64,000 nucleotides of DNA from Polyangium mundeleinium (GTDB taxonomy: Bacteria; Myxococcota_A; Polyangia; Polyangiales; Polyangiaceae): the NCBI RefSeq assembly GCF_028369105.1, contig NZ_JAQNDO010000001.1, positions 6,976,501 through 7,040,500 on the forward strand, written 5' to 3'. The notes under the pieces were generated by a model, which searched no databases, had not been told where the DNA came from, and was given only the letters and a program-made list of their open reading frames with translations. Made by a program: the position numbers and the translations under genes. This document shows positions 46,093 through 54,297 of this stretch, one piece after another. The first letter of the stretch is position 1. The number at the start of each line of letters is the position of its first letter.

Positions 46093-46953
46093 TCAGCGAC
46101 CGGCTGTCCGGGCCCAGGCCGCGCGTGCCGTGTTCTGCAACAGACATGCGATGGTCATCGGCCCGACGCCGCCGGGCACGGGCGTGATGAACGAGGCGCG
46201 GGCGCGGGCGCTGTCTGTGTCTACGTCGCCGCAGAGCTTGCCGGCTTCGTCGCGGTTCATGCCCACGTCGATCACGACGGCGCCTTCTTTGATCCAGTCG
46301 CCTTTCACCATCCGCGCGCGGCCTATGGCGACGATCAGCACGTCGGCCTCGCGACAGACGGCGGGGAGATCCTTCGTTCGTGAGTGCGCCATTGTCACGG
46401 TCGCGTTGGCGCCGAGCAGCAGCATCGACATCGGTTTGCCCACGATGTTGCTTCGCCCCACGACGACGACGCGTGCTCCTTCGAGGGAGCGACCCGTCTC
46501 TGCGAGCAGCCGCATGCACCCTATGGGCGTGCATGGCACGAGCGAGGCCTTCCCCGTGGCCAGCCGACCTGCGTTGCTCGGGTGGAAGCCGTCCACGTCC
46601 TTCGCTGGCGACATTGCGTCGATCACGAGATCCTCGCGGATGTGCTTCGGCAGCGGGAGTTGCACGAGGATCCCGTCGACGGTCTCGTCTGCGTTCAACG
46701 CGGCGATTCGATCGAGCAGCTCCGCTTCGCTCGTCTCGGCGGGCAGCCGGTGGAGCCGCCCTCGCATGCCGACCTCGTTCGAGGCTTTTTCCTTGTTGCG
46801 CGTGTAGACCACGCTTGCCGCGTGCTCGCCTACGAGGATCACGTCGAGACCGGGCGGACGACCGTGCTTTGCGACGAACTGCGCGACGTCTTCGCGCACC
46901 TCGTCACGCACCTTTTGCGCCAGGGCTTTCCCGTCGAGGAGGGCTCCACTCAT
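46093..46953 (-). CDS. folD: Methylenetetrahydrofolate dehydrogenase/cyclohydrolase
   Basis: FolD interconverts 5,10-methylene- and 10-formyl-tetrahydrofolate. The 286-residue protein has the catalytic Lys in YTRNKEKA, the signature [23 protein letters not shown], the NADP-binding [17 protein letters not shown] and the C-terminal [16 protein letters not shown]. All family landmarks are present. ATG 46953. It ends 11 bp from hairpin H1' of repeat copy C. Confidence 0.96.
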   Translation of the reverse strand: MSGALLDGKALAQKVRDEVREDVAQFVAKHGRPPGLDVILVGEHAASVVYTRNKEKASNEVGMRGRLHRLPAETSEAELLDRIAALNADETVDGILVQLPLPKHIREDLVIDAMSPAKDVDGFHPSNAGRLATGKASLVPCTPIGCMRLLAETGRSLEGARVVVVGRSNIVGKPMSMLLLGANATVTMAHSRTKDLPAVCREADVLIVAIGRARMVKGDWIKEGAVVIDVGMNRDEAGKLCGDVDTDSARARASFITPVPGGVGPMTIACLLQNTARAAWARTAGR

Positions 46954-46980
46954 GCGGCGAAGTCTAGGCAGAAATCTGCG

Positions 46981-47436
46981 CTAGGCCACATGTGCGCGCC
47001 GGGGATCGGTTCCGCCCGCACGGTCGATCCAGGCGACGAGCTGCGCGGCGCGGACGAGCCCGGCTTGCGACACGATCACCTCGCCTCCGCGGAGCACCAC
47101 GAAATGTGGGATCCCGCGGACGCCGAACCGACTGGCGAGCTCGGGGTGCTCGTCGGTGTTCACCTTGAGCACGATCGCCTTTCCGGCGCGCAGGGAGGCG
47201 GCGCGGGCGACCTCCGGCGTCGCCATGCGGCACGGGCCGCACCAGGGCGCCCAGAAATCCACGAGCACCGGCACCTTCGCGGTCCGGACGATGTCCCCGA
47301 ACTCCCGGGCGTCGACCTCCAGCGCTTCCGCGAGCGGCGGCAACGGCGCTTTGCAGGCGCCGCAGCGACCGGTGTCGCTCAGATGATCAGGAGGAATGCG
47401 GTTTTTCGTCTGGCAAGACGGACAAGTGCGGATCAC
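46981..47436 (-). CDS. trxC: Thioredoxin 2-type thioredoxin with N-terminal zinc ribbon
   Basis: From GTG 47436 the protein has 151 residues, close to TrxC (139). The N-terminal zinc ribbon has CPSC and CGAC pairs; the thioredoxin fold carries WAPWCGPCRM and the cis-Pro segment GIPHFVVLRGG. TrxC-type proteins reduce cytoplasmic disulfides and respond to oxidative stress. A longer frame from 47478 would add an unneeded N-terminal segment; the chosen start places MIRTCPSC at the beginning as in relatives. It lies 27 bp upstream of folD. Confidence 0.88.
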   Translation of the reverse strand: MIRTCPSCQTKNRIPPDHLSDTGRCGACKAPLPPLAEALEVDAREFGDIVRTAKVPVLVDFWAPWCGPCRMATPEVARAASLRAGKAIVLKVNTDEHPELASRFGVRGIPHFVVLRGGEVIVSQAGLVRAAQLVAWIDRAGGTDPRRAHVA

Positions 47437-47556
47437 GGGTACCTCGGCGTCGAGCGGACGGGCGCGCACCGACAGCACGCTCGCAACCCGGCGCCATGCG
47501 AGCGCCGTGCCGACGCCTGGAACGATTTCGCGGAACGCCGTCCCGTTCGGCGCCTT

Positions 47557-48438
47557 CTAGCAGTACTCCGCGATGATCTCCCAGCAGGCGTGGGCGAACT
47601 CGCTGTAGAGCGAACGATCCAGCTCGCGCGGCGGCTCGTGCATCACGCCCTTGTTCTCGGCGAACAGCGAAAACAGCGCGCCTTCGATCTCGTTCGCCGT
47701 CTCGACCCACAAGAACTCTTCGATCGCGTGACAGATCTGATCACGGATCAGCGTCGGGACCTCGCGGAGCTGCACCTTGCCTTGCAAGCGGCGCGCGACC
47801 ATCGAGGCGATCCGCTCGGCGTGCTCGGGCCAGCCGCGCAGCGCCTTGTGGAACGTCGAGCCGACGAGGCGCAAAATCTGCTGCGCCAGGCGCCGCACGC
47901 GCGGCCTTTGCACCCGCTCCTCGTGCTCGGCGACCATCGACAGGTACTCGTCCGTCAGCAGCCGCTTCAGGTCCTCGGAGAGCATGCTCTGCGACTCTTG
48001 CGTGAGCTTGAGCTCCACGATCTGCGCGAGGAACACGTCGCGCAGGACGCTGAGGCGCGAGATGAGCGTGCCTTCGGGCGTCGTGTCGAGGATGAGGGCG
48101 AGGGGATCGATGAGGTGCCGACCGAACGTCGTGAGGACGTGGTCGAGGATCCGCTTCTGGTGTTGCTCGCGGGCGAGGACGGAGAGCGCGCGCGTCAGGA
48201 TTTGACGGTTCGGCGCGTCCACGAGCACGTCGCCGGCGGCGGAGCCGTAGTCGTACATGCGGAGCGACGTCAGCATCTCGCGGAAGGCTTCGATGTTCTC
48301 GGCCGTCCCGCCCTCCTCGCCGTAGACGCGGATGACGAGGCCCGAACCGGCCTGGGCGAGGAACAGGCGGTGGATCTCCTGCTCCACGTCCTGCTCGCTG
48401 ATCAGGCCCGGAGGCGGGGGCGTAGACGGCTCGGGCAT
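47557..48438 (-). CDS. Helical hypothetical protein
   Basis: ATG 48438 gives 293 residues with no signal peptide. It is almost entirely helical (QEIHRLFLAQAGSGLVIRVY, ALSVLAREQHQKRILDHVL, SMLSEDLKRLLTDEYLSMV). No catalytic motif is visible. The frame upstream to 48627 lacks a credible start. Possibly a cytoplasmic protein-interaction module; I do not recognise it. Confidence 0.75.
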   Translation of the reverse strand: MPEPSTPPPPGLISEQDVEQEIHRLFLAQAGSGLVIRVYGEEGGTAENIEAFREMLTSLRMYDYGSAAGDVLVDAPNRQILTRALSVLAREQHQKRILDHVLTTFGRHLIDPLALILDTTPEGTLISRLSVLRDVFLAQIVELKLTQESQSMLSEDLKRLLTDEYLSMVAEHEERVQRPRVRRLAQQILRLVGSTFHKALRGWPEHAERIASMVARRLQGKVQLREVPTLIRDQICHAIEEFLWVETANEIEGALFSLFAENKGVMHEPPRELDRSLYSEFAHACWEIIAEYC

Positions 48439-48509
48439 AGGGTTCCTTTCCTTCACGAACGCTGAACTTGTGTAGCGCGGTCGGGGCGCGACTCGGAACG
48501 AAAAGCGCG

Positions 48510-48995
48510 TCAGGACGGTACGACGAGCCGCTGCGCGAATTCCCGCGTGCTCGTGGGCAATCGCTTGTCCCCGGACACGCGGCGGATGTCGTCCTGCACC
48601 TCGCGCAGCTCCGAGGGTCGGAGCCACGCGAGCGCCAGGAGGGTCGTGTAGTTCATGTTTTTCGCGAGCACGGCGCGGACGATGCCGAACGCGGGGAAGG
48701 CGAGGGAGGCTTCGAACTCCGGCAGCCCCAGCGCCCGTCCGGCTTCGTCGAGTTTGTCATCGAACTTGTCGCGTTTCCACTCCAGCACTTCGTGGAAAAC
48801 ATGCGCATCTTCCGCACTGTACGGAGTGATCGTGTCGCCCTCGGCGCTCGCGAGCACGAACGCTCCTTCGGCATCCGTCCCCACGCGCGCGCCCGAGTCG
48901 AGCGTCACGAACGGGAGGAACGTGCGCCCCCCGATCGACTCGCCCTTGCCTTCGGCCGCGATCGCGCGGACGTGCAGGCGGAACGTTTCGTCCAT
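48510..48995 (-). CDS. Hypothetical protein
   Basis: This 161-residue frame starts at ATG 48995 and lies 71 bp upstream of the previous gene on the same strand. It begins with a beta-rich part (TFRLHVRAIAAEGKGESIGG) and continues with helices (AHVFHEVLEWKRDKFDDKL). No known motif. Cotranscription with 47557-48438 is possible. Confidence 0.65.
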   Translation of the reverse strand: MDETFRLHVRAIAAEGKGESIGGRTFLPFVTLDSGARVGTDAEGAFVLASAEGDTITPYSAEDAHVFHEVLEWKRDKFDDKLDEAGRALGLPEFEASLAFPAFGIVRAVLAKNMNYTTLLALAWLRPSELREVQDDIRRVSGDKRLPTSTREFAQRLVVPS

Positions 48996-49094
48996 CGCTC
49001 GATTCTCTCATGAAAACGACCCGCGCACAGAGCCCGTGGTAAGCTCGGTGCGCACGTTTCCGTCCGCGGCGATCAACACGGGAGAGTACCGGGA

Positions 49095-49478
49095 ATGGGC
49101 AAGGCGTTCGGGTGGGGCCTCGCAGCGCTCCTCGTCACCGCGGCCGCATGCACGGCAGACGGAGACGACGTCGGGAGCGGAGGCGGCGGCGGTGACGCAA
49201 GCGGAAGCGGAAGCGGAAGCGGCGGCGGAAGCGCAAGCGGCGGCGGAAGCGCAAGCGGAAGCGGCGGCGCGGCGCCTGATTGCGCCGACGGCCTCCCCAA
49301 CGGCGACGAGACCGGCGTCGATTGCGGCGGCCCGACGTGCGGCCTGCTCGGCTTCAAGTGCCCCAAGGGCTCAGGCTGCCTCAGCTACGACGATTGTTTG
49401 ACCGGCAACTGCTGTGGCGCGAGCGGCGCCCAGCTCGGCACCTGCATCGCCGCGGACGAGACCTGCATGATCCGCTGA
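49095..49478 (+). CDS. Small lipoprotein with Gly/Ser repeat linker and Cys-rich module
   Basis: ATG 49095 gives 127 residues: a lipobox (LLVTAAAC), then a ~35-residue Gly/Ser/Ala linker encoded by imperfect GGAAGC hexamers (49174-49272), then a cysteine-rich module DCADGLPNGDETGVDCGG followed by further Cys pairs. This CxDGxxNGxETxxDCGG pattern recurs in surface proteins of myxobacteria, often as repeats next to adhesion-type domains. The linker may vary in length by hexamer slippage without frame loss. Confidence 0.8.
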   Translation: MGKAFGWGLAALLVTAAACTADGDDVGSGGGGGDASGSGSGSGGGSASGGGSASGSGGAAPDCADGLPNGDETGVDCGGPTCGLLGFKCPKGSGCLSYDDCLTGNCCGASGAQLGTCIAADETCMIR

Positions 49479-49482
49479 AGGC

Positions 49483-50013
49483 TCAGGACAGATCGAGGAT
49501 CCGGTAGTGGTGCCGGTAATCGAAGAGCGGCGAGATCGCGTGCGCGGAGAGCCGCAAGAGGTCGGCGACCCGCGGCTCGTGCGAGATGAAGAGCACGAAA
49601 TCCTGGTGCACCTCGGCGAAGAGCTCGAACAGGCTCGACCGCTGCTGCACGGCGAGCGAGGGCGGCTTCTTCCGGTGCTTGCCGGGATCGGCGCGGAAGC
49701 GCTTCGAGAAAAAGGGACGGTCGTCGCTCTTCACGCTGCGCAGGATCCGCTCGAGATCCTGCGGCCCGACGCGATCCGGCACGAGGCCGCAGAGCGTGAT
49801 GCCGGGCGCCATCCGCGCCTCGTCGAGGTCGTCGAGCTCGCTCGAAATGCACGTCTCGGCCACGAGCCCCGCAGCCTTCATCCGCTCCATCTCGGCGAGC
49901 AGGGCCGACTTGTACATCGCGGGAGACGCATGCTCCGGCGACGCGGGGACATACCCAAAAATGAGACCTCCACGCATGGACCCACGGATCAGGTCCTCCA
50001 TCCGGTACGCCAT
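49483..50013 (-). CDS. Hypothetical protein downstream of a phased repeat array
   Basis: ATG 50013 is preceded by GGAGG at good spacing, which fixes the start although the frame is open further upstream. The 176-residue product has no signal peptide. The sequence is mixed alpha/beta (MKAAGLVAETCISSELDDLD, GITLCGLVPDRVGPQDLERI) with a basic insert (KRFRADPGKHRKK). I do not recognise the family. Its upstream region (50102-50480) carries nine phased T-rich cores. It converges on the small lipoprotein gene, whose stop is 4 bp away. Confidence 0.7.
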   Translation of the reverse strand: MAYRMEDLIRGSMRGGLIFGYVPASPEHASPAMYKSALLAEMERMKAAGLVAETCISSELDDLDEARMAPGITLCGLVPDRVGPQDLERILRSVKSDDRPFFSKRFRADPGKHRKKPPSLAVQQRSSLFELFAEVHQDFVLFISHEPRVADLLRLSAHAISPLFDYRHHYRILDLS

Positions 50014-50101
50014 GCCCCCCTCCGACGTGACGCGCTGATGGAGGAAATCTGTACTCCCGGCGCGCCGCGTCGCAACCCGGGCAAGCGCGTCGAGCGGAGG
50101 G

Positions 50102-50480
50102 CGAGGGGAGCGGCCGACCGGGGCGGTTTGCGGCGCAAACACGTCCAGAGCGCGGCGCGCGGGGGGCTTCGTGCGTGGCGAAATGGATCGGTCCGTCGCC
50201 GACGACCCAGTTCTGCGCGGAGACATCAGCCGGGGGCCGACGACGGGGTCGTTTTGCGATGCAGGACGGGGGATGTCGGCCGCCGACGGTGTCGTTTTGC
50301 GATGCAGGACGGGGGACGTCGGCCGACCACGAGCGGGGTTTGCGGCGGCGGAAGGGGGGAACGAGCGACGCACTGGCGTGTTTTGCGGCGTGAGGCAGGG
50401 CGGCGGCGGGGAGCGGGGCGGTTTTGCGGGGCGGGACACCGGGGGTCGACGACGTCCCCCCGTGTTTCCGCGCGATCCGC
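50102..50480. repeat. Degenerate ~42-bp tandem array with a phased TTTGCG core
   Basis: The core occurs at 50127, about 50169, 50212, 50253, 50296, 50339, 50382, 50423 and about 50465; steps are 42, 43, 41, 43, 43, 43, 41 and 42 bp. Units four and five are nearly identical; the others share only the core and GC-rich spacers. The mean step equals four turns of B-DNA. Steps are not all multiples of three, which argues against a coding repeat. The array fills the gap between two minus-strand genes and would lie 110-455 bp upstream of the gene at 49483-50013, reading CGCAAA on its strand. Confidence 0.75.
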
Positions 50481-50502
50481 CCCAGGGGCCGATCGAGCGG
50501 CG

Positions 50503-50901
50503 TCAACGGGCCATGCGGCAGGTTCCCGCCACGCAGCGCACCGGCCGTGGTGCGGCGCATCGGCAAACGGAGCGCCCGCGATGGCATTGCGCCCGGGTCC
50601 AGCGGGAGGCAATGGCATCGAGCTCCGCCTGGTGGACCCTCGTGTTCGCAGCGAAGGAGCAGCCGCCCAGCCCCACGCCACAATGCCCATGAAGCACCTG
50701 GCAACGGTCCGTTTCCTCTTCGCATGCCGTCGTGCGCGGGCTCGTGATTTTCTCCTCGTATTCGCGCTCGATGGCATCACAGACCTGCCGGTCCACCAGG
50801 GACGTCTCCGGGGCATGGGTGTTCCCATCCCCGGGCTCCTCCGGCGTTCCGACACAGGAAAGCAAAAGCGCACAGGGCAACAAATGGGCGATGGCGTTCA
50901 T
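50503..50901 (-). CDS. Small cysteine-rich lipoprotein
   Basis: ATG 50901, with GGGAG upstream, gives 132 residues. The lipobox is HLLPCALLLSC. The mature part is charged, then Cys-rich (EEETDRCQVLHGHCGVGLGG, CHRGRSVCRC, RCVAGTC) and probably disulfide-bonded outside the cell. The last ~40 residues are Arg-rich. No family recognised. It is the last recognisable gene before the accessory patch to its right. Confidence 0.7.
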   Translation of the reverse strand: MNAIAHLLPCALLLSCVGTPEEPGDGNTHAPETSLVDRQVCDAIEREYEEKITSPRTTACEEETDRCQVLHGHCGVGLGGCSFAANTRVHQAELDAIASRWTRAQCHRGRSVCRCAAPRPVRCVAGTCRMAR

Positions 50902-50932
50902 GGCGGCTCCCTTTCCCCTTGGCTCGCTTTCG

Positions 50933-51115
50933 TCAGCGCGCCGGACGCAAGCCCTGGAGCTCGGCAAGAAGAATGCCGCCCGACGTGTACAGGGGGAGAC
51001 CGATCCACGTCCATCTCGCCCGCTTGTCTTCATCGACGAGACGCGCCGAGCCGCCGCTCGAGACCCACCGCGCCGAGTTGCCCCCGCCGAGCCCGGCGAC
51101 AGAGAAGCTCAGCAT
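50933..51115 (-). pseudogene. Possible truncated coding remnant
   Basis: From ATG 51115 a 60-residue frame with high third-position GC (FSVAGLGGGNSARWVSSGG and onward) ends 32 bp upstream of the lipoprotein start. The open frame continues upstream to 51205, then stops just where base composition drops. It looks like the 3' end of a gene cut by the AT-richer segment that begins near 51206, but a small intact gene cannot be excluded. No domain is recognised. Confidence 0.3.
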
Positions 51116-51205
51116 GACCTGCGCGATCGGCTCGCTCCTGGGCGGGCGCGGAAGCTGATCAAGGGCTTGACCGGCGTCGCCATCCGGAACGCCGTCGAGG
51201 CGCAA

Positions 51206-51601
51206 TCAACATCGTTGTACAATTACCGTGAGTATCAAACAACTCCACCGCCTGCAGCACGAATGTAACCGAACCACCTCTTGACTCATACGGATCTAGC
51301 AAAGCAAGCTGGGCTCACTTCAGTCCAGAGCGCACTTCACACGCGCAATGAGCGATGCCGCATAGGACTACGAAAACGCATTTCGTGCGCTGAGCAAGTC
51401 CGACCGCCGCATCGTCCCACGCACCAGCCTGTGGATCAGCTCTGAGAGAAGCGTACGTTTGCTGCATAGGCAGTACCGGGTTCCGGTCGGGTTGTCCAGG
51501 AAGCAATTCGACGAGGCCCCGGAATGTGTGACGATTCAAAAGGTGATGTTTTCTGCATCGTAGCCGATGTTTACGGGATTCGTGTCAAGGAGATCATGAT
51601 C
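51206..51601. other. AT-richer non-coding stretch
   Basis: About 400 bp with clearly lower GC than its surroundings (for instance around 51206-51300). Stop codons are frequent and no frame is convincing. There is no transposase, no terminal inverted repeat and no tRNA. A Shine-Dalgarno AAGGAG at 51587-51592 belongs to the following gene. Confidence 0.6.
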
Positions 51602-52105
51602 ATGGGACAGAAGAAGGCAGGCGGAAGAATGCTCGGTGTTGCTGTTTTGGCACTACTGACGACTGTAATCCTTTCAGGCTGTGCCTACGAAACGAGTGAG
51701 GAAGAGACGCAAGAGACCTCGGACGCGCTCTATGATTCCCCGCAGCTTACGGGCAGCGGTGTTCTCGCGTTGCACGCTGCGCAGGCTCTCACACAAGCAA
51801 ATGGAAATGCGTGGGAGTACTGCGGTTTGGTCGTCCGGAAAGCCAACGGTGAGTACCGCGCTGGAGCCCCGGTGACACAGAATTCCCAGACATCCTGCTC
51901 GGCGAGCATTTCACTATCTTCGGGCGAAAGCGTCGTGGGCTTTTACCATACGCATCCTGCCGGGGTGGAGGATGAGTTTAGCCCCGAGGACATAGCTGAC
52001 GCCGAAGCCGGCAATCGCATGTACTTCGTGGCATGCAGCGATGGCTGTGGCTATAGGTACGACCCCGCGACCAATATCACCTGGGGTCTCGGTTGCTCGT
52101 TCTGA
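51602..52105 (+). CDS. Lipoprotein with JAMM-type (DUF4329-like) metallopeptidase domain
   Basis: AAGGAG at 51587 favours ATG 51602 (9-nt spacing) over ATG 51596. The 167-residue product has a lipobox (LTTVILSGC). The mature domain contains EYCGLVVRKANGEYRAG and then GFYHTHPAGVEDEFSPEDIA: HxH, a short loop and SxxD are the zinc ligands and polar residue of JAMM/MPN+ metallopeptidases, as in DUF4329 domains. A surface peptidase or isopeptidase is inferred. GC content and codon use are lower than in neighbours, suggesting acquisition by transfer. Confidence 0.75.
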   Translation: MGQKKAGGRMLGVAVLALLTTVILSGCAYETSEEETQETSDALYDSPQLTGSGVLALHAAQALTQANGNAWEYCGLVVRKANGEYRAGAPVTQNSQTSCSASISLSSGESVVGFYHTHPAGVEDEFSPEDIADAEAGNRMYFVACSDGCGYRYDPATNITWGLGCSF

Positions 52106-52166
52106 AAAATCTGGTAGCGTCGAGTGAACCCATAAAGGTATGGGTCTGCTTCAAGGATAGGTCTTA

Positions 52167-53141
52167 ATGCGCATGACCTGGTTGCGACATTTCAGTGCGG
52201 CAGTAACGCTTGGTCTCTGTTCATGCGCAGCCGGGAGCGCGAGAGAAGCCACATCGCCAAAGACAGACCATGGCGTCCATCCACCGGCCACGGGCGGTAC
52301 CGATGGACAGGACGTCGGGCGTGGGGCTCCGTGGCCCGGTTGGATGGCCGTTCCGGATCCACAAACCCGTCCGGACGACATCGAGTGCGCCGGGCGGGTC
52401 GAAGCACCGATATGGGGTTTCAGGCGCGAGGATGGGGAACGGGTGGTTCCTGTACAGGTCGACAAGTGGGCTCCCGTCGTGGACGCCCTCCCTGTCGAGT
52501 TGCCAGAGGAACTTCGGTCCAGCGTTCCCAGCGGCGCTGCACGTCGCGTCGTTGATGTAAACGATGGCTGGTTGATCGCGATCGACAAAGGGGAGTTTGG
52601 TGCAGGACTCTTCTGGATCGACAAGCTTGGTACACGAGCCCGTCGCATCGACACCGCGCTCGACGAACGGATACGATGGATCTCGCGCGTCAAGTTCGGG
52701 GTCATCGGAATCGCCGGACTTTGCCATGGCGAGGCGTGCGCGCGGCACACGATGGTCTATCGAGTCGAACGCAATGAGCAAGGTAGCTGGGCACTGGCGC
52801 CGCATGCAGATCTCGTCGGTTGCCCGGCGACGCACGTGGTCGATCACGGCACGGACGCCGTGCTCATCGGCACCTGCGGCGCGCTGTACCGAGTGACCAA
52901 AGCTGGTGCGGAGACGGTGGGGCAATGGTCAAAGCTGCTAATACCGCGCGCGTTTGATGCCTCCGTGACAGGGGACATGCACGGCGACGCCTACGTGAGC
53001 TTCGGCCGGCTGATTGCACGATTCTCGAAGAAAGGAAAGGCGGACTGGTTTGCTCCTACGTCGTGCGCGAGCGTCCGCCTTCATCCAGGAGGAGAATGTT
53101 CCTGCGTCACGGCGGAAGGCAACGGCAAGCCCGGCCCTTGA
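52167..53141 (+). CDS. Lipoprotein, possibly beta-propeller-like
   Basis: The ATG at 52167 follows AAGGATAGG. The 324-residue product has a lipobox (AAVTLGLCSC). The mature part has repeated short strands with Trp/Gly turns (RRVVDVNDGWLIAIDKGEFG, VVDHGTDAVLIGTCGALYRV), as in irregular beta-propellers. It lies 61 bp after the JAMM lipoprotein and shares its lower GC at the 5' end, so they may have come together. No enzyme motif seen. Confidence 0.7.
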   Translation: MRMTWLRHFSAAVTLGLCSCAAGSAREATSPKTDHGVHPPATGGTDGQDVGRGAPWPGWMAVPDPQTRPDDIECAGRVEAPIWGFRREDGERVVPVQVDKWAPVVDALPVELPEELRSSVPSGAARRVVDVNDGWLIAIDKGEFGAGLFWIDKLGTRARRIDTALDERIRWISRVKFGVIGIAGLCHGEACARHTMVYRVERNEQGSWALAPHADLVGCPATHVVDHGTDAVLIGTCGALYRVTKAGAETVGQWSKLLIPRAFDASVTGDMHGDAYVSFGRLIARFSKKGKADWFAPTSCASVRLHPGGECSCVTAEGNGKPGP

Positions 53142-53168
53142 CCATCCTGGCGTAGAGTTCCGGCCTCA

Positions 53169-53192
53169 CCGGGGCCCGGAGTGGAGCCCCGG
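53169..53192 (+). terminator. Hairpin resembling H1 of the composite repeat
   Basis: CCGGGG (53169-53174) pairs with CCCCGG (53187-53192) across a 12-nt loop, 27 nt after the stop at 53141. The stem equals that of H1 in the composite repeats, but H2-H4 are absent. It could be a decayed module or an independent hairpin. Confidence 0.35.
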
Positions 53193-53303
53193 CGCGGCAG
53201 CTTCCTCGATGTCACGGATGGACCGCTCCCGACGTAGACGAATCCGACCGGGAAGGTGATCCTGCGCGGGTGAGTGATCTTCTGCTCGGGATTCGGACGT
53301 AGG

Positions 53304-53366
53304 GAGGGAGCGGGAGAGGGAGAGGGAGCGCAAACGCAAACGCAAACGCAAGCGCAAGCGCGAGCG
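53304..53366 (-). repeat. Hexamer tract at the 3' end of the sigma factor gene (possible Rho-loading region)
   Basis: Reading from the sigma factor stop on the minus strand, repeats of GCGCTT and GCGTTT are followed by a C/T-rich run (CTCCCTCTCCCTCTCCCGCT). On the RNA this is C-rich and G-poor, the composition favoured by Rho. A similar tract in the same orientation relative to its upstream gene lies at 55425-55490. Confidence 0.55.
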
Positions 53367-53906
53367 TCAGAGGGGGGCGCAGTGCGCCAGGCGGAGCCGG
53401 GCGAGGCGCAGGCGGGCGTAGGCGGTCTTCAGGCGGATCCGGAGCGCGCGGGCAATCTGCGGCATCGAACGGCCTTCGATTTCGTAGGCCCAGAGCACGG
53501 CCGCGAGCTTTGTGTTGAGCTTCCGAAGGGCCTTCCATAACAGGCGGGCCGCGTCCATGGCCTGCGTCGTTCGCGGGTGGACCAGGGGCTCAGGGAGCTC
53601 GCCCGTGAGCGCTTCCCAGCGATTGCGCGCGAGCTTGCGATGGTTCGACGCGCGATAGAGCGCGACCGTGAAGAGCCAAGACCGCGCTTGCTCGCCCCCC
53701 ACGAGGCCGTCCCACCGTTGCCAGACGACGAGAAAGACCTCCTGCACGAGGTCGTCCACCTCGCGCGGCTCCACGCGGCCATGCTTGAGGAGGACGGAAC
53801 GAACGAAGGGCCGGTATTCGCGGTAAAACCGCGCGAAAAGCGCCTCCGGGGAGGGAAAGGGGACAGGTTTCTTGGCGGATTCAGGGCAGACGTCTAGATG
53901 GGTCAC
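53367..53906 (-). CDS. ECF-type RNA polymerase sigma factor
   Basis: The 179-residue protein (GTG 53906) has region 2 (FARFYREYRPFVRSVL, DDLVQEVFLVVWQRWDG, SWLFTVALYRASNHRK) and region 4 with a helix-turn-helix (YEIEGRSMPQIARALRIRLK, TAYARLRLARLRL). This is the size and layout of extracytoplasmic-function sigma factors. No anti-sigma gene lies next to it, so its control is unclear. The upstream region holds an opposing intrinsic terminator 39 bp from its start and repeat copy D. Confidence 0.9.
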   Translation of the reverse strand: MTHLDVCPESAKKPVPFPSPEALFARFYREYRPFVRSVLLKHGRVEPREVDDLVQEVFLVVWQRWDGLVGGEQARSWLFTVALYRASNHRKLARNRWEALTGELPEPLVHPRTTQAMDAARLLWKALRKLNTKLAAVLWAYEIEGRSMPQIARALRIRLKTAYARLRLARLRLAHCAPL

Positions 53907-53944
53907 AGCTTGTGGACTCCGGTTCCTTCGGGGTTTGCAGGTCA

Positions 53945-53988
53945 GACGCCGGTCGGTGTTACCAGCACCGGCTGGCGTCGCTTTTTTT
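53945..53988 (+). terminator. Intrinsic terminator, plus strand
   Basis: GACGCCGGTCGGTG (53945-53958) pairs with CACCGGCTGGCGTC (53966-53979) with two G-T wobbles and a 7-nt loop, followed by seven T residues (53982-53988). This is the clearest Rho-independent terminator in the window. It would stop plus-strand transcription just outside the divergent sigma factor gene; no plus-strand gene of known kind ends here, so a short RNA or read-through from 52167-53141 may be the target. Confidence 0.6.
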
Positions 53989-54183
53989 GTGTCTCATGAA
54001 TCGGGGGGAAAGGCAATCGCGAAAGGCTTGGATTGGTTCGTCGCGGGAGAACCCGCGTTCCATGCGGAATGCGGCAATGGTGCTCGCAATGGGCCCGCGG
54101 ATCCAGGCCGAACGGGCGGGCCGCCCTGGGGGGACGGCCCGCCCTCGATTCACGATGCGCGGCGGTAGATGAGGCGTCTTAGC

Positions 54184-54297
54184 GGCCCGTTGGAAGAACT
54201 GCGCACCGCGCAGTTCTTCCACAAAAGGTCCAGCGCTTGCGCTGGTTCGGGTCGAGGGGCGAACAGCCCCCGCGGGGCCCGGGGCGACGCCCCGGCA
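54184..54297 (-). repeat. Composite hairpin repeat, copy D: single module
   Basis: Read on the minus strand the order is H1, H2, H3, H4, as in other copies: H1 54279-54295 (CCGGGGC/GCCCCGG), H2 54256-54270 (GGGGC/GCCCC), H3 54230-54245 (CCAGCGC/GCGCTGG, the reverse complement of copy A H3) and H4 54191-54221 (14-bp stem, loop ACC). Linkers are nearly identical to the right half of copy A. No minus-strand gene now ends just to its right, so this copy is orphaned; a gene may have been lost. Confidence 0.88.

Noticed and set aside
50102-50480. CRISPR-like array
   Set aside because: Units are degenerate outside a 6-nt core, there are no identical repeats with unique spacers, and no cas genes are present.
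51206-52140. Insertion sequence or prophage remnant
   Set aside because: No transposase or integrase frame, terminal inverted repeat or target duplication could be found.
53872-54168. Plus-strand frame of 98 codons upstream of repeat copy D
   Set aside because: It overlaps a strong intrinsic terminator, lacks a ribosome site and has no domain; likely chance.
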